Source: Pedobacter sp. Leaf170
GTDB lineage: Bacteria; Bacteroidota; Bacteroidia; Sphingobacteriales; Sphingobacteriaceae
Reading direction: 5' to 3'
DNA: 64,000 nucleotides
NCBI RefSeq assembly: GCF_920984665.1
Contig: NZ_CAKLBP010000003.1
Coordinates: 62,001 to 126,000 of the forward strand
Part shown: positions 1 to 9,111 of the stretch, piece by piece
Layout of the letters: every line of letters begins with the position of its first letter
How positions within the stretch are numbered: the stretch's first letter is position 1
The notes under the pieces: model-generated
Databases searched by the model: none
Told to the model about the DNA's origin: nothing
Seen by the model: only the letters and a program-made list of their open reading frames with translations
Program-made: the position numbers and the translations under genes

Positions 1-2382
1 CCCTAAAATGTTCGAATAATCAAAACGGTATTGAAATGCAAAATTCCATGGAATATTAAAATCAACAAAAGCATTCGGGTCGCGGTTTAATGCATTTAAT
101 TGTTCAGATTGTAAAGGTGTCATACCTTGATTCTCCATCTGTTTTTTAGTTGCATCGTAAGCTTCATTTTTACGTTTAAGCGCTTCCGGGTTTAAACTAT
201 AATCAAATGAAAAGCCAATATTCTGTAATCTTGGAAAGAAGTTACCGCGTTCAAAAAAGTATTTTGAATCTTCAAGCTTTATTATTTCGCCATTTGCAGC
301 AGTCGAATCACGAAGTGCATAAGGGTTAAACGTTCCATTATAGGTTATGCCAAGTTTATCGGTAAACTGAGAACGCCCACTGAAACTAATATCTGATAAT
401 TTACGGGTTGGGGCTAAAAAATTGTAAGAGCCATTAAAAGTTAAGCCTTGAATAATTGGTATTTTTCTTTCTCCTGTACCTGTTGTGTCTTTTTTCGAAC
501 GAACCTTAAGTTCTGTTGTATTATCTAAAGTAAAACCTAATGAGGCCTGTTTGCCGGCGAAAGACCCCGGAAATGCACTGTTTTCAAATATCGAATAAGT
601 TAATGGTAGGCCTGTGCTAGGATTTATAATTTTTTGACCAGACTGATTTATCGCTTCTTTATAAATACCCTTTGATGGATCGGTAAAATCAGGAGAATAA
701 GTTAAACTAACGGATGGCGTCATTACATGGCGTAACTGCTTAATGTTTCCTAAATTTTTAAACTCCTTTGTTTTGCCGTAAATCTTGGTCGTCATACTTG
801 TTGATAAATTATAACTACCACCACGCTTAAAACCTGTTACGGTATCCTGTCTGGAAGTATAAGTTCCATCTGAGAATGTTGTAAATCTTCTGTTCGACGT
901 TTGAAAATTCCAAACCTCATTATAAGTTCCGCCCATTGTAAAAGTTAAATACTTTAAGGCCGTAAAGTTCATACTAATCGGAATATTATGGCTAAAACCA
1001 CTTTTTAATGCTCTTAAACCTGTTGGTTGAAACAATAAACTATCTTTTGTTGTGATGTTGTTATTTCCTTGCAAACTATATCCAACTGTAATTTTTTGAT
1101 ACCATTTCTGTTCTCCGCTCCTGTTTTTAGAATCAAATGGACTAATGGTTGCCATGTTTAAATTAAAAGTTGGCAATTGCAAAGCAATCTCTCGTGTACT
1201 AAACGTTTGTTGTGCACTCAAGGCGGTACTAAAATTAAACAAACCGCCCGCCAATACTTTTGAATAAGCTATACTACTGTTAGAACTATTGGTTGCAATT
1301 GCGCCTAAATCATAGGTCAAATTAGCCGCCGTTGCTCTGTAGTATGTGCTAGAACTTAAATTTACACTTGCACTAAAAGTTGTACCTGGGTTAGCATTTG
1401 GGTTTTGAGAGTGCGACCAACCAATACGGAAATTTTTCCCGACATCTTCCTGCCCTTGTATTCCATTTCTGGTATTGGCATAATTTAAATTTATGCTACC
1501 GTTATATTTATATCGTTTTGTGTAATTTGTATTTAAAGAAGCTTCGTATGAACCATTGGTATAAATTGAACCCATTAGCTTTGCATCCCAATAATCGCTT
1601 AAACCAAGGTAGTAACCAGCATTTTGAAGGAAAAAACCTCGGGTTGCATCTTCACCAGGTGTTGGTAATATGATACCCGATGTACGTTTGTTTTGTTTAG
1701 GAAAAAAAGCAAAAGGCAAGGCAAAAGGTGTAGGTACATCCTCTATAATCATGTAAACCGGACCAGTGATAATTTGTTTTTCTGTGGCGATGCCCTTACT
1801 AATCATCATTCCAAAATGCGGATGAGGGAGATTACAAGTGCTGTACATCATATTTTTGATGTGCAACTCATTATCGGGTTGCTTTTTACTCTGTCCGCCA
1901 GAGAAGAAACCTTCATCTTGCTGAGAGAAAACACCAAAAACCTTCGCTTTAGTTGTCGTTGAATTATAATAAAGTGAATCGGCAATTGCAGAACCATCTG
2001 TACCTGATTTAAAAATCGGACGGCCAACGTATCTCTTGGTTTTAGGATTTGTTCTGCCGCTGGCAAAAATCAGGTTATTCTTTTGGTCGTAACGGATATA
2101 ATCCGCATCCAATTCAAAATCATCGTAAATTACCCTGGCATTACCATACATGTAAATAATGCTTCGGTCTTTACTAAACCTTACAGAATCGTTTGCTTTA
2201 TATTCAATTTTTTTCTCTAAGTCGCTGTTATTTTTTGTTTTTACTTTTGATGTATCCCGTTTGGAAGTATCTTGTTTAACCACTTGTTGCAATGAAAAAG
2301 CAGAATATGCGTTAACTTTATTAACAGAGAGTGTTAATAAAATGACAGAAATTAGTAAAATAGAGTTGCTAAGAAGTTTCAA
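1..2382 (-). CDS. lptD: LptD-like LPS assembly outer-membrane protein (3' end beyond window)
   Basis: About 794 codons are visible on the minus strand and the gene runs off the left edge. The protein starts with a signal peptide (MKLLSNSILLISVILLTLS) and a basic, Lys/Thr-rich linker. An OstA/LptA-like segment follows (DRSIIYMYGNARVIYDD, then DADYIRYDQKNN). After that comes a long series of aromatic/polar beta-strands typical of an outer-membrane barrel. In the LptD family this protein inserts lipopolysaccharide into the outer leaflet. The only in-frame start is TTG at 2382, because a stop lies five codons upstream. It is divergent from the amidase pair and shares about 70 bp of control region with it. 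The name rests on motif recall and the Bacteroidota version is divergent. Confidence 0.8.
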   Translation of the reverse strand, partial: MKLLSNSILLISVILLTLSVNKVNAYSAFSLQQVVKQDTSKRDTSKVKTKNNSDLEKKIEYKANDSVRFSKDRSIIYMYGNARVIYDDFELDADYIRYDQKNNLIFASGRTNPKTKRYVGRPIFKSGTDGSAIADSLYYNSTTTKAKVFGVFSQQDEGFFSGGQSKKQPDNELHIKNMMYSTCNLPHPHFGMMISKGIATEKQIITGPVYMIIEDVPTPFALPFAFFPKQNKRTSGIILPTPGEDATRGFFLQNAGYYLGLSDYWDAKLMGSIYTNGSYEASLNTNYTKRYKYNGSINLNYANTRNGIQGQEDVGKNFRIGWSHSQNPNANPGTTFSASVNLSSSTYYRATAANLTYDLGAIATNSSNSSIAYSKVLAGGLFNFSTALSAQQTFSTREIALQLPTFNLNMATISPFDSKNRSGEQKWYQKITVGYSLQGNNNITTKDSLLFQPTGLRALKSGFSHNIPISMNFTALKYLTFTMGGTYNEVWNFQTSNRRFTTFSDGTYTSRQDTVTGFKRGGSYNLSTSMTTKIYGKTKEFKNLGNIKQLRHVMTPSVSLTYSPDFTDPSKGIYKEAINQSGQKIINPSTGLPLTYSIFENSAFPGSFAGKQASLGFTLDNTTELKVRSKKDTTGTGERKIPIIQGLTFNGSYNFLAPTRKLSDISFSGRSQFTDKLGITYNGTFNPYALRDSTAANGEIIKLEDSKYFFERGNFFPRLQNIGFSFDYSLNPEALKRKNEAYDATKKQMENQGMTPLQSEQLNALNRDPNAFVDFNIPWNFAFQYRFDYSNILG

Positions 2383-2398
2383 ATTCGTATTTGAATGT

Positions 2399-2406
2399 TA
2401 TTTTTG
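2399..2406 (+). promoter_or_regulatory. -7 box of the amidase operon
   Basis: TATTTTTG matches the Bacteroidota sigma-ABfr consensus TAnnTTTG exactly. It lies downstream of the leftmost possible TTG start (2391), which argues that translation begins further in, at 2457. Confidence 0.6.
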
Positions 2407-2456
2407 CACAAATGTTTAATCAAAAACGTTCAAAATTAGTGAAAAATATACCATTG

Positions 2457-3320
2457 ATGTATCTTAAAAACCTTTTAACATTTATTATTTGCTTTATAAC
2501 CTTCAATTCAATTGATAATCAAGCATTTGCACAAGAATATAAAATTAAAACAATTGTTATCGATGCAGGGCACGGAGGCAAAGATGGCGCAACTCATGGT
2601 GTTTATTCAAAAGAAAAAGATGTTGCGTTAAAAACGGCTTTAAACCTTGGCAAAGCTTTACAAGATAGCATAAAAGACATTAAAGTTATTTTTACTAGAG
2701 AAACTGATGTATTTATTCCACTATATGAGCGAATAAATATTGCCAATAACGCAAAAGCTGATTTATTTATTTCGATTCACTTAAATGATATGCCGGTAAG
2801 GGTTTCAAGAGTGGTAGATTATTATAAAAAAGTTAAAGGCAGAAAAGTTCCGGTTTACCGCACTATAACCTCAAAAAGCACTTCTACACGTGGTACAGAA
2901 ACTTTTGTATCAGGTACAGGACGATTAAGTGAGCAAGATGAAGTGATAAAGCGTGAGAATGCATCAATGTTTCTGGAGGATAATTATCAAAAAAACTACG
3001 AGGGCTTTATTGCCAATACTCCGGAAAATGATATAATGTTGTCGTTAATGAAGCAAACCAACCGCGATAGAAGTTTGAAATTTGCATCAATGATTCAGCA
3101 AGAATATGTTGCAGCAGGCAGAATTAATCGTGGCGTTCAGGAGAAAAGTTTAGCTGTTTTAGCCAGAGCAGCAATGCCTGCGGTTTTAACGGAGATTGGT
3201 TTTGTAAGTAACCCTGAAGAGGAAGACTATATGAACTCGCCCGAAGGGCAAACAGAAATTGTTAATGGAATAATTAAAGCCATTAAAAATTATAAACGCC
3301 TGGCAGAAACGTCCTTTTAG
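2457..3320 (+). CDS. N-acetylmuramoyl-L-alanine amidase (Amidase_3), copy 1
   Basis: A secreted zinc amidase that cleaves the bond between N-acetylmuramic acid and the stem peptide of peptidoglycan. From ATG 2457 the protein is 287 aa with a clear signal peptide ending FAQ. The Amidase_3 core follows: VIDAGHGGKDGA (first Zn His), SKEKDVALK (Zn Glu), LFISIHLND (second Zn His) and VLTEIGFVSNPEEE (catalytic Glu). An insertion between the second His and the C-terminal part carries the KSTSTRGTETFVSG segment. Starts at 2391 or 2412 would lie on the promoter or at the predicted transcript end, so 2457 is preferred. It is followed after 2 bp by a paralogue. Confidence 0.9.
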   Translation: MYLKNLLTFIICFITFNSIDNQAFAQEYKIKTIVIDAGHGGKDGATHGVYSKEKDVALKTALNLGKALQDSIKDIKVIFTRETDVFIPLYERINIANNAKADLFISIHLNDMPVRVSRVVDYYKKVKGRKVPVYRTITSKSTSTRGTETFVSGTGRLSEQDEVIKRENASMFLEDNYQKNYEGFIANTPENDIMLSLMKQTNRDRSLKFASMIQQEYVAAGRINRGVQEKSLAVLARAAMPAVLTEIGFVSNPEEEDYMNSPEGQTEIVNGIIKAIKNYKRLAETSF

Positions 3321-3322
3321 TA

Positions 3323-4102
3323 ATGAAGATAAAAGTTCTACTAATCCTTTCATTATTTATCTTCTTCTTTCAGATTTCTGAGCTATTTGCTCAAGGTTAT
3401 AAACTAAAAACCATTGTTATCGATGCTGGGCATGGAGGCAAAAAACCTGGTGCATCTGGAAGCATTTCCAAAGAAAAAGACATAGCGTTGAAAATCGCTT
3501 TGAAATTAGGTGCAAAGCTGAAAGAGTATTTGCCGGGCATAAAGGTAATTTATACCCGTACAAAAGATGTGGATGTTGATTTGTACCGAAGGGCAGAAAT
3601 TGCTAACGAAGCCAATGCAGATTTGTTTATTTCGATACATTGCAATTCTATGCCTGCAGGCAACAAGCATATAAAAGGTGTCGAAACCCTGGTAGCTGGT
3701 TCTCATAGATTAAAGGAGCAAGATGCCGCAATAAGAGAAAATGCCGATATTAAGCTAGAGAAGAATTATAAAAGTAAGTACGATGGTTATGATCCTAATA
3801 ATCCTGGTACATTTATCTTATTATCATTACTAAAAAATACCTTTCGGGATAAAAGCATTAAATTTGCCAAACTTATTCAAAATAGCTACATAAACAGAGA
3901 TGATAGAGCAAGCAGAGGCGTTAAAGAACAGGGTTTGTTAGTTTTGCAACGATGTGGTATGCCCGCTGTTTTAACTGAAGTAGGTTTTATATCCAATAAG
4001 GAAGAAGAAAAATATATCAATTCTTCAAACGGTCAAAACGAGATTGCAAATTCTATTTTTGAAGCGATAAAGACTTATAAAAAGAACATTGAAGTAAAAT
4101 AA
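3323..4102 (+). CDS. N-acetylmuramoyl-L-alanine amidase (Amidase_3), copy 2
   Basis: A 259-aa secreted paralogue of the preceding gene, with signal peptide MKIKVLLILSLFIFFFQIS ending FAQ. Every zinc and catalytic motif is kept: VIDAGHGGKKPGA, SKEKDIALK, LFISIHCNS and VLTEVGFISNKEEE. It lacks most of the insertion seen in copy 1 after the second His. The 2-bp spacing and shared reading direction indicate one transcript. The strong similarity suggests an in-place duplication followed by divergence of the central insertion, perhaps giving different substrates or localisation (inference). Confidence 0.92.
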   Translation: MKIKVLLILSLFIFFFQISELFAQGYKLKTIVIDAGHGGKKPGASGSISKEKDIALKIALKLGAKLKEYLPGIKVIYTRTKDVDVDLYRRAEIANEANADLFISIHCNSMPAGNKHIKGVETLVAGSHRLKEQDAAIRENADIKLEKNYKSKYDGYDPNNPGTFILLSLLKNTFRDKSIKFAKLIQNSYINRDDRASRGVKEQGLLVLQRCGMPAVLTEVGFISNKEEEKYINSSNGQNEIANSIFEAIKTYKKNIEVK

Positions 4103-4193
4103 CTAATTGAAGGATAATACTTGTTGCTTTAATTATCAAATAAAATAACATATACCAAACAAAACCTTTAGTGTAAACATTATCTATTATAGA

Positions 4194-4201
4194 TACATTT
4201 G
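4194..4201 (+). promoter_or_regulatory. -7 box before the MCE/MlaD gene
   Basis: TACATTTG is an exact TAnnTTTG match 75 bp before the ATG at 4277. A TTTAG about 22 bp upstream could serve as the -33 element. Confidence 0.5.
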
Positions 4202-4276
4202 CATAAAATATTAAGATAGCGCTCTGGCAAATATTAATAGCGAACATTAGCATTTGCGGCCACAAAAGAAGAACAC

Positions 4277-5230
4277 ATGAAAATTAAGAACGAGACCAAA
4301 GTAGGTATTTTAGCTGCATTCGCCATTGCTTTACTAATTATTGGCTATAACTTTTTAAAGGGCAATTCCATTTTTTCTAGCGAAACTACCCTATTTGCAA
4401 GATACACCAGAGTTGATGGTTTAACCGTTTCTAAACCAATCTTGATTAATGGTTATCAGATTGGAAGGGTTGCGAAATTACAATTAGAGCCAGGCGGAAC
4501 TATATTGGCTACTTTAAGCATCAACAGTAAATATGATATTCCGGAAAACAGTATTGCCCGTTTAGAAGGCACCGACCTTTTGGGTAGCAAAGCGATTGTA
4601 ATGTCGTTAGGTGACTCAAAGAAAATGGCTGAAGATGGTTTTACATTAAATGCAAATGTGGAGAAAGGTTTAATGGAGCAGGTTCAGCCGGTGCAAAAGA
4701 AAGCTGAATTAATTATTGGTAAAATGGATTCTATTTTAACCAGTGTAAACTCTATCTTAAATCCAAATTTTCAGAAAAATGTTGATAAAAGCTTTAGCAG
4801 CATTGCTGGAACCTTAGCATCTTTAGAAACTACATCTAAAAAAGTTGATGGTTTAGTTGGCTCTGAAAGTGCTAGAATTGAAGCCATTTTTAAAAATGTA
4901 GAAGGCATTACTGCCAACTTAAACAACAACAATAAAAAGATTAGCGATATTTTAACGAACATTAATACCGTTACGGATAAATTTGCTGCTGCTAATTTTA
5001 AGCAGACTTTAGATAATGCAAATAATGCTATAGCTGATTTGCAAAGTGTAATTTCTGGAATGAAAGATGGAAAAGGCAGTTTAGGTTTATTGCTTAATGA
5101 CGATAAAATGTACAACAATTTGAACAATGCATCTAAAAACTTAGATGAATTAATGATTGATTTAAAGGCTAATCCTAAACGTTACGTACACTTCTCTGTA
5201 TTTGGAGGCGGTAACAAGAAAGATAAATAA
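4277..5230 (+). CDS. MlaD/MCE-domain lipid transport protein
   Basis: A 317-aa inner-membrane-anchored MCE protein. It has a single N-terminal transmembrane helix (VGILAAFAIALLIIGYNF, about residues 10-27). The MCE domain follows (about 35-115: YTRVDGLTVSKPILINGYQIG and EGTDLLGSKAIVMSLG). A long helical region rich in Asn, Lys and Ser makes up the rest, typical of the coiled segment through which MCE proteins form a lipid tunnel. The family shuttles phospholipids between inner and outer membranes. The usual MlaE permease and MlaF ATPase are not adjacent here. It has its own promoter and a strong terminator. Confidence 0.88.
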   Translation: MKIKNETKVGILAAFAIALLIIGYNFLKGNSIFSSETTLFARYTRVDGLTVSKPILINGYQIGRVAKLQLEPGGTILATLSINSKYDIPENSIARLEGTDLLGSKAIVMSLGDSKKMAEDGFTLNANVEKGLMEQVQPVQKKAELIIGKMDSILTSVNSILNPNFQKNVDKSFSSIAGTLASLETTSKKVDGLVGSESARIEAIFKNVEGITANLNNNNKKISDILTNINTVTDKFAAANFKQTLDNANNAIADLQSVISGMKDGKGSLGLLLNDDKMYNNLNNASKNLDELMIDLKANPKRYVHFSVFGGGNKKDK

Positions 5231-5256
5231 ATAAATAAAACTTGTAATCAAAAAAA

Positions 5257-5282
5257 GCCTTGCAAAATGCAAGGCTTTTTTT
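5257..5282. terminator. Bidirectional terminator between the MCE gene and rnz
   Basis: GCCTTGC-aaaat-GCAAGGC hairpin flanked by A-runs and T-runs on both sides. It can end the MCE transcript (+) and the rnz transcript (-). Confidence 0.85.
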
Positions 5283-5301
5283 GTGGCAAAATTCTGGATC
5301 T

Positions 5302-6207
5302 CTACAACTGAAAAGTTTTCCCCTCAACAGCAAGTTCGGTGTTTTCAAAAACTGATTGAGTTTCTTCTAATAACATTTGCAGTGTTTTGTATCTTGAAGA
5401 AAAATGCCCAATCAACAATTTATTTACACCATTTCTTTTGGCAACCTCTCCTGCTTGCAAAGCTGTTGTATGGTGGGTTTCATTTGCACGGTCTAAAAGA
5501 TCGTGTGTAAAGGTTGCTTCATGGTAAAGCGTATCACAATTCTTTATTGTATCAAAATATCTTTCATCATAAAGCGTGTCCGAGCAATAGGCATAAGCAC
5601 GAGGGGCATCTGCAGCAGTTGTGTAATCTTCACTCTTTAAAATATCTCCATTCGGTAATTCTACATCAATGCCCTTTTTAAGCGCCGTGTAATAAGCCAT
5701 CGGAATTTCATCTGCCTTATCTTTAATCAGTTTTCTTTGTCGTTTTTTTTGTTGAAATAAGAAACCAGTAGTTGGGATTCTATGGTTTAAAATGATGGTC
5801 TTAACAATCAAATCACTATTCTCGAAAATTTGTAAAGAGTTTTCATTATCAACCGGAAAAAATTCAATTGGATATCTTAATGTAGTGTCCGAATATTTAA
5901 ATTGAATCTCGAGAATTTCTAGCAGTTGCTTTGGACCAAATATTTGCATTGGTTTAATTCGACCGTTAAGATGAAGACTTGATAATAAACCAATTAGCCC
6001 GAAATAGTGGTCGCCATGCAAATGACTGATAAAAATATGATCTATCCGAGCGGCTTTAAGGTTATACTTTATTAATTGTTGCTGTGTACCTTCGCCGCAA
6101 TCTATTAAGTAATATTTTTCATTACAATTTAAAAGCTGTGCCGATGGATTCCTGTTAAAAACCGGTGTTGCCGAACTGCTGCCAAGAATTGTAACTTCAA
6201 ATTTCAT
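5302..6207 (-). CDS. rnz: Ribonuclease Z
   Basis: tRNA 3'-processing endonuclease of the metallo-beta-lactamase superfamily, 301 aa, the usual length for the short RNase Z form. The zinc-binding signature HLHGDH is at residues 62-67. Further metal ligands lie in DTLYHEATF and in the C-terminal GHFSSRY motif. YAYCSDT is a typical family motif. The enzyme cuts pre-tRNA just after the discriminator base. It is convergent with the MCE gene, sharing a terminator, and sits just downstream of the STAS gene. Confidence 0.93.
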   Translation of the reverse strand: MKFEVTILGSSSATPVFNRNPSAQLLNCNEKYYLIDCGEGTQQQLIKYNLKAARIDHIFISHLHGDHYFGLIGLLSSLHLNGRIKPMQIFGPKQLLEILEIQFKYSDTTLRYPIEFFPVDNENSLQIFENSDLIVKTIILNHRIPTTGFLFQQKKRQRKLIKDKADEIPMAYYTALKKGIDVELPNGDILKSEDYTTAADAPRAYAYCSDTLYDERYFDTIKNCDTLYHEATFTHDLLDRANETHHTTALQAGEVAKRNGVNKLLIGHFSSRYKTLQMLLEETQSVFENTELAVEGKTFQL

Positions 6208-6224
6208 ATGTTGATATATAAAAA

Positions 6225-6252
6225 GCCTCGTAGATTTTAGAAACTACGAGGC
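6225..6252 (-). terminator. Terminator after the STAS gene
   Basis: GCCTCGTAG and CTACGAGGC form a 9-bp stem. Read on the minus strand it is followed by TTTTTATAT, ending the purC-STAS transcript before rnz. Confidence 0.8.
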
Positions 6253-6275
6253 CATTTTCTTTAGTAATATACAGG

Positions 6276-6653
6276 TTATTTATCGCCTCTAAACTCTTTT
6301 TCCAATTCATCCATAAAGATGAAATCAGTTGCTTCCTCTAATGTATTAACAAACGTTACAGATTGAAATATGTTTGATAATTCGATTATTGGGGCAATTT
6401 CATCATTAATTCCGGTTACAATAAATAAACCATTTGCGGCTTTGCATAATCTATCGCCAACTAAAAGACTGCTTAAATCTTGGGCGTCGTTACACTCTTT
6501 TATATAGCTTAAATCAACAATAATGTTTTTAAACCCTTCAGCATTAAGCAAATACAACTCTGATTTTAATCCTGGTGCATTTTCATTTGTAAACTTATGT
6601 TCTTCTAACTTTAAGGTTACATATTTCTCGTGTTTATCTACCGAAAATTTCAT
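6276..6653 (-). CDS. STAS-domain protein (anti-sigma factor antagonist-like)
   Basis: A 125-aa single-domain STAS protein. The fold is recognisable from IIVDLSYIKECNDAQDLSSLLVG (central strand and helix, about residues 44-66) and GLFIVTGINDEI. In SpoIIAA-type antagonists this loop carries a phosphorylated Ser in a D-S-S-G motif. Here the equivalent reads D-A-Q-D, so regulation by that phosphorylation looks absent. It lies 35 bp downstream of purC and before its own terminator, so is probably co-transcribed with purC. No partner kinase or sigma factor is nearby. Its exact role is unknown. Confidence 0.75.
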   Translation of the reverse strand: MKFSVDKHEKYVTLKLEEHKFTNENAPGLKSELYLLNAEGFKNIIVDLSYIKECNDAQDLSSLLVGDRLCKAANGLFIVTGINDEIAPIIELSNIFQSVTFVNTLEEATDFIFMDELEKEFRGDK

Positions 6654-6688
6654 CTCTCTTACTCTTTATTTTACTAATGTATAAAATT

Positions 6689-7633
6689 TTAAAGCGTTTG
6701 CAAAGCCTTTAAAACATTACTTTCTATACGGTTTGAAATTGCATCAGCATCAGCTTTTATAAATGCTTCACCAACAATTTTTTCATATAATTCGATGTAT
6801 CGCTCAGATATTGAGTTTACGATTTCTGGTGTCATTTCTGGAATAACCTGACCATCTTTGCCTTGAAAACCATTTTCAATAAGCCATTTTCTTACAAATT
6901 CTTTCGAAAGTTGCTTTTGCGGCTCGTTTGCATTCTGGCGTTCTTCATATCCTTCAGCATAAAAATAACGTGAAGAATCTGGTGTATGGATTTCATCAAT
7001 AAGATAAATCACGCCATCAGCTTTACCAAATTCATATTTTGTATCAACTAAAATTAAGCCGCTTTTAGCAGCAATTTCAGTTCCGCGTTCGTATAAAGCG
7101 TAAGTATATTTTTCTAATTGTTCGTAATCACTTATAGATACAATTCCTTTAGCCAAGATGTCTTCTTTGGAAATATCTTCATCATGTCCTACCGATGCTT
7201 TGGTAGTAGGTGTGATAATTGGTTGCGGTAATTTATCATTTTCTTTTAAACCATCTGGTAGAGAAACACCACAAACAGAGCGTTTCCCAGCACTATATTC
7301 ACGCCAAGCATGACCAGCTAAATAACCTCTGATAACCATCTCAACTTTAAACGGTTCGCAAATACGTCCGATAGTAACCATTGGATCTGGAACATTCAAA
7401 ACCCAATTTGGCACAATATCCTGCGTAGCAGATAAAAATTTTGCGGCAATTTGATTTAAAACCTGTCCTTTGTATGGAATTGCTTCAGGCAAAACTACGT
7501 CGAATGCAGAAATACGATCTGAAACCACCATTACCATTAATTTATCGGCAATTGTATAAACATCACGCACTTTACCTTTGTAAAAATTGCTTTGATTTGG
7601 AAAATTAAAATTAGTTTCTTTTTGTGCTTTCAT
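6689..7633 (-). CDS. purC: Phosphoribosylaminoimidazole-succinocarboxamide synthase
   Basis: SAICAR synthetase of purine biosynthesis, joining CAIR and aspartate with ATP. It is 314 aa, the longer family form. Seen motifs: [11 protein letters not shown] (nucleotide-binding, about 19-29), [31 protein letters not shown] and [13 protein letters not shown]. The start at 7633 gives [20 protein letters not shown], which fits the family N-terminus. It precedes the STAS gene on the same strand. Upstream lies a short 7-base word repeat. Confidence 0.94.
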   Translation of the reverse strand: MKAQKETNFNFPNQSNFYKGKVRDVYTIADKLMVMVVSDRISAFDVVLPEAIPYKGQVLNQIAAKFLSATQDIVPNWVLNVPDPMVTIGRICEPFKVEMVIRGYLAGHAWREYSAGKRSVCGVSLPDGLKENDKLPQPIITPTTKASVGHDEDISKEDILAKGIVSISDYEQLEKYTYALYERGTEIAAKSGLILVDTKYEFGKADGVIYLIDEIHTPDSSRYFYAEGYEERQNANEPQKQLSKEFVRKWLIENGFQGKDGQVIPEMTPEIVNSISERYIELYEKIVGEAFIKADADAISNRIESNVLKALQTL

Positions 7634-7655
7634 GAGGGGATAAAAATAGTAAAAA

Positions 7656-7690
7656 AGTCTTAAAAGTCCGAAGTCTGGAGTGAGGAGATA
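7656..7690 (+). repeat. Short 7-base-phased AGTC word repeat
   Basis: AGTC begins at 7656, 7665 and 7672, then AGTG at 7679, with the last three in 7-base phase. It lies between purC and the terminator of the next gene. It resembles the larger heptad spacers elsewhere in the window. Confidence 0.35.
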
Positions 7691-7707
7691 AAATGTTTAA
7701 ATAAAAA

Positions 7708-7733
7708 GCCCCGCAGTTTTATCAGCTGCGAGG
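7708..7733 (-). terminator. Terminator after the small gene downstream of phoH
   Basis: CCTCGCAG and CTGCGGGG form a stem on the minus strand, followed by a TTTTTAT run. It sits six bases past the stop at 7739. Confidence 0.8.
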
Positions 7734-7738
7734 TTCAT

Positions 7739-8017
7739 TTATTTTAATTTGCTTAAAACTTGCTTAAAGCTTTCGGTGGAAATTGTATCAATTAATTCAT
7801 GCTTAACCCGGATATCAATTTTATTATCTCTTTTAATTAATTGAAGCCTGCCTTTAAAAAGATGCTCTTTACCATCATCAGCAAAAGCAAAGAGATTTTT
7901 TAATTTCTCCTTTTTACAAACCCATATATCGTTATTCTTTGAAACGATTAACCGTATGGTGTGCGGCAATTTCTCAAAAGAAAGCTTAAACTTATTATCT
8001 AACGAAATATTTTCCAC
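7739..8017 (-). CDS. Hypothetical protein, 92 aa
   Basis: A small, lysine-rich cytoplasmic protein with no signal peptide, membrane segment or known motif. It has alternating hydrophobic strands such as TIRLIVSKNNDIWVCKK and LQLIKRDNKIDIRV. It begins 31 bp after the phoH stop and ends at a strong terminator, so it is very likely the second gene of a phoH operon. I do not recognise the family. Confidence 0.6.
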   Translation of the reverse strand: MENISLDNKFKLSFEKLPHTIRLIVSKNNDIWVCKKEKLKNLFAFADDGKEHLFKGRLQLIKRDNKIDIRVKHELIDTISTESFKQVLSKLK

Positions 8018-8048
8018 TAAACTTGCAAGTTCATATTGAAATACCGGC

Positions 8049-9008
8049 TTACTGTATATCTCCGTAAGCTTTTAAAATATCTTTTACTAATTTGTGGCGA
8101 ACAACATCTTCTCCGCTTAGGTAAATAATATCTATGCCTTTAATATCTTCTAAAATTCTTAAACCATTAAACAAGCCCGACATTTGTTTCTTAGGCAAAT
8201 CGATTTGAGTAACATCGCCCGTAACGATAAATTTAGCTGTTGGTCCCATACGCGTTAAAAACATCTTTAATTGCATATCCGTAGCATTTTGAGCTTCATC
8301 CAATATTACAAAGCAATTATCTAAGGTACGGCCACGCATAAAGGCTAATGGTGCAATTTCTATCGTGCGGTTTTCGATGTAAAATTTTAACTTCTCTGCC
8401 GGAATCATATCATCCAAAGCATCATACAAAGGGCGTAAATACGGGTCGATTTTTTCTTTTAAATCTCCAGGCAAGAAACCAAGGTTCTCTCCTGCCTCAA
8501 CCGCAGGACGAGTTAAGATTATGCGTTTAATTTCTTTATTTTTCAAAGCACGAACGGCCAAAGCTACGGCGGTGTAGGTTTTACCGGTTCCGGCAGGGCC
8601 GATTGCAAAAAGAATATCATTTTTAGCAATACTGCTTACCATTTTTCGCTGATTCGCCGTTCTGGCTTTTACCAACAAGCCATTTGTACCAAAAACAATC
8701 ACTTCACCACCGCCACCGGTTGGTTGTTCTACATCTTTTTTTGCTACACCAGCAGCTTTTGCACCTAAAATAGATTCTACATCATTATTTGTTAACGAAC
8801 TATATTTTTCTAGGTGTGCAACCAACTGGCTAAATTTTGTTTCAAATGCCTTAAGTTCCTGCTCATCACCGAGAACCTTTACTTCGCTACCTCTCGCTAC
8901 TAGTTTTAACTTGGCGAAAGCACCTTTAATCATTTCGTAATTCTCATTGTTTGCTCCCCAAAAGTGAGCAGGATTTACGGTATCCAGAGTTAATTTTAAT
9001 TCGTTCAA
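8049..9008 (-). CDS. PhoH-family ATPase
   Basis: A 319-aa PhoH-like protein, cytoplasmic. The N-terminal part (about 1-105) is a KH-like region (ANNENYEMIKGAFAKLKLVARG). The ATPase domain has Walker A GPAGTGKT, ILTRPAVEAGENLGFLPGD, Walker B FVILDEAQN and the sensor segment VTGDVTQIDLP. Members are thought to act in RNA metabolism together with YbeY-type proteins. It leads a two-gene transcript with the 92-aa protein. Confidence 0.9.
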   Translation of the reverse strand: MNELKLTLDTVNPAHFWGANNENYEMIKGAFAKLKLVARGSEVKVLGDEQELKAFETKFSQLVAHLEKYSSLTNNDVESILGAKAAGVAKKDVEQPTGGGGEVIVFGTNGLLVKARTANQRKMVSSIAKNDILFAIGPAGTGKTYTAVALAVRALKNKEIKRIILTRPAVEAGENLGFLPGDLKEKIDPYLRPLYDALDDMIPAEKLKFYIENRTIEIAPLAFMRGRTLDNCFVILDEAQNATDMQLKMFLTRMGPTAKFIVTGDVTQIDLPKKQMSGLFNGLRILEDIKGIDIIYLSGEDVVRHKLVKDILKAYGDIQ

Positions 9009-9111
9009 ACTAGAGTATTTTAAAAAGTTATCGGGGTATATTAATTAAAATTTGAATATTTGCAGACGCTTATGCCTCTACACAAGAATAAGCAATAATA
9101 TTGAATTTTTA

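Noticed and set aside
1398-1962. Two plus-strand open frames inside the LptD-like gene
   Set aside because: They lie antisense to a well-supported outer-membrane protein gene and show no protein-like features.
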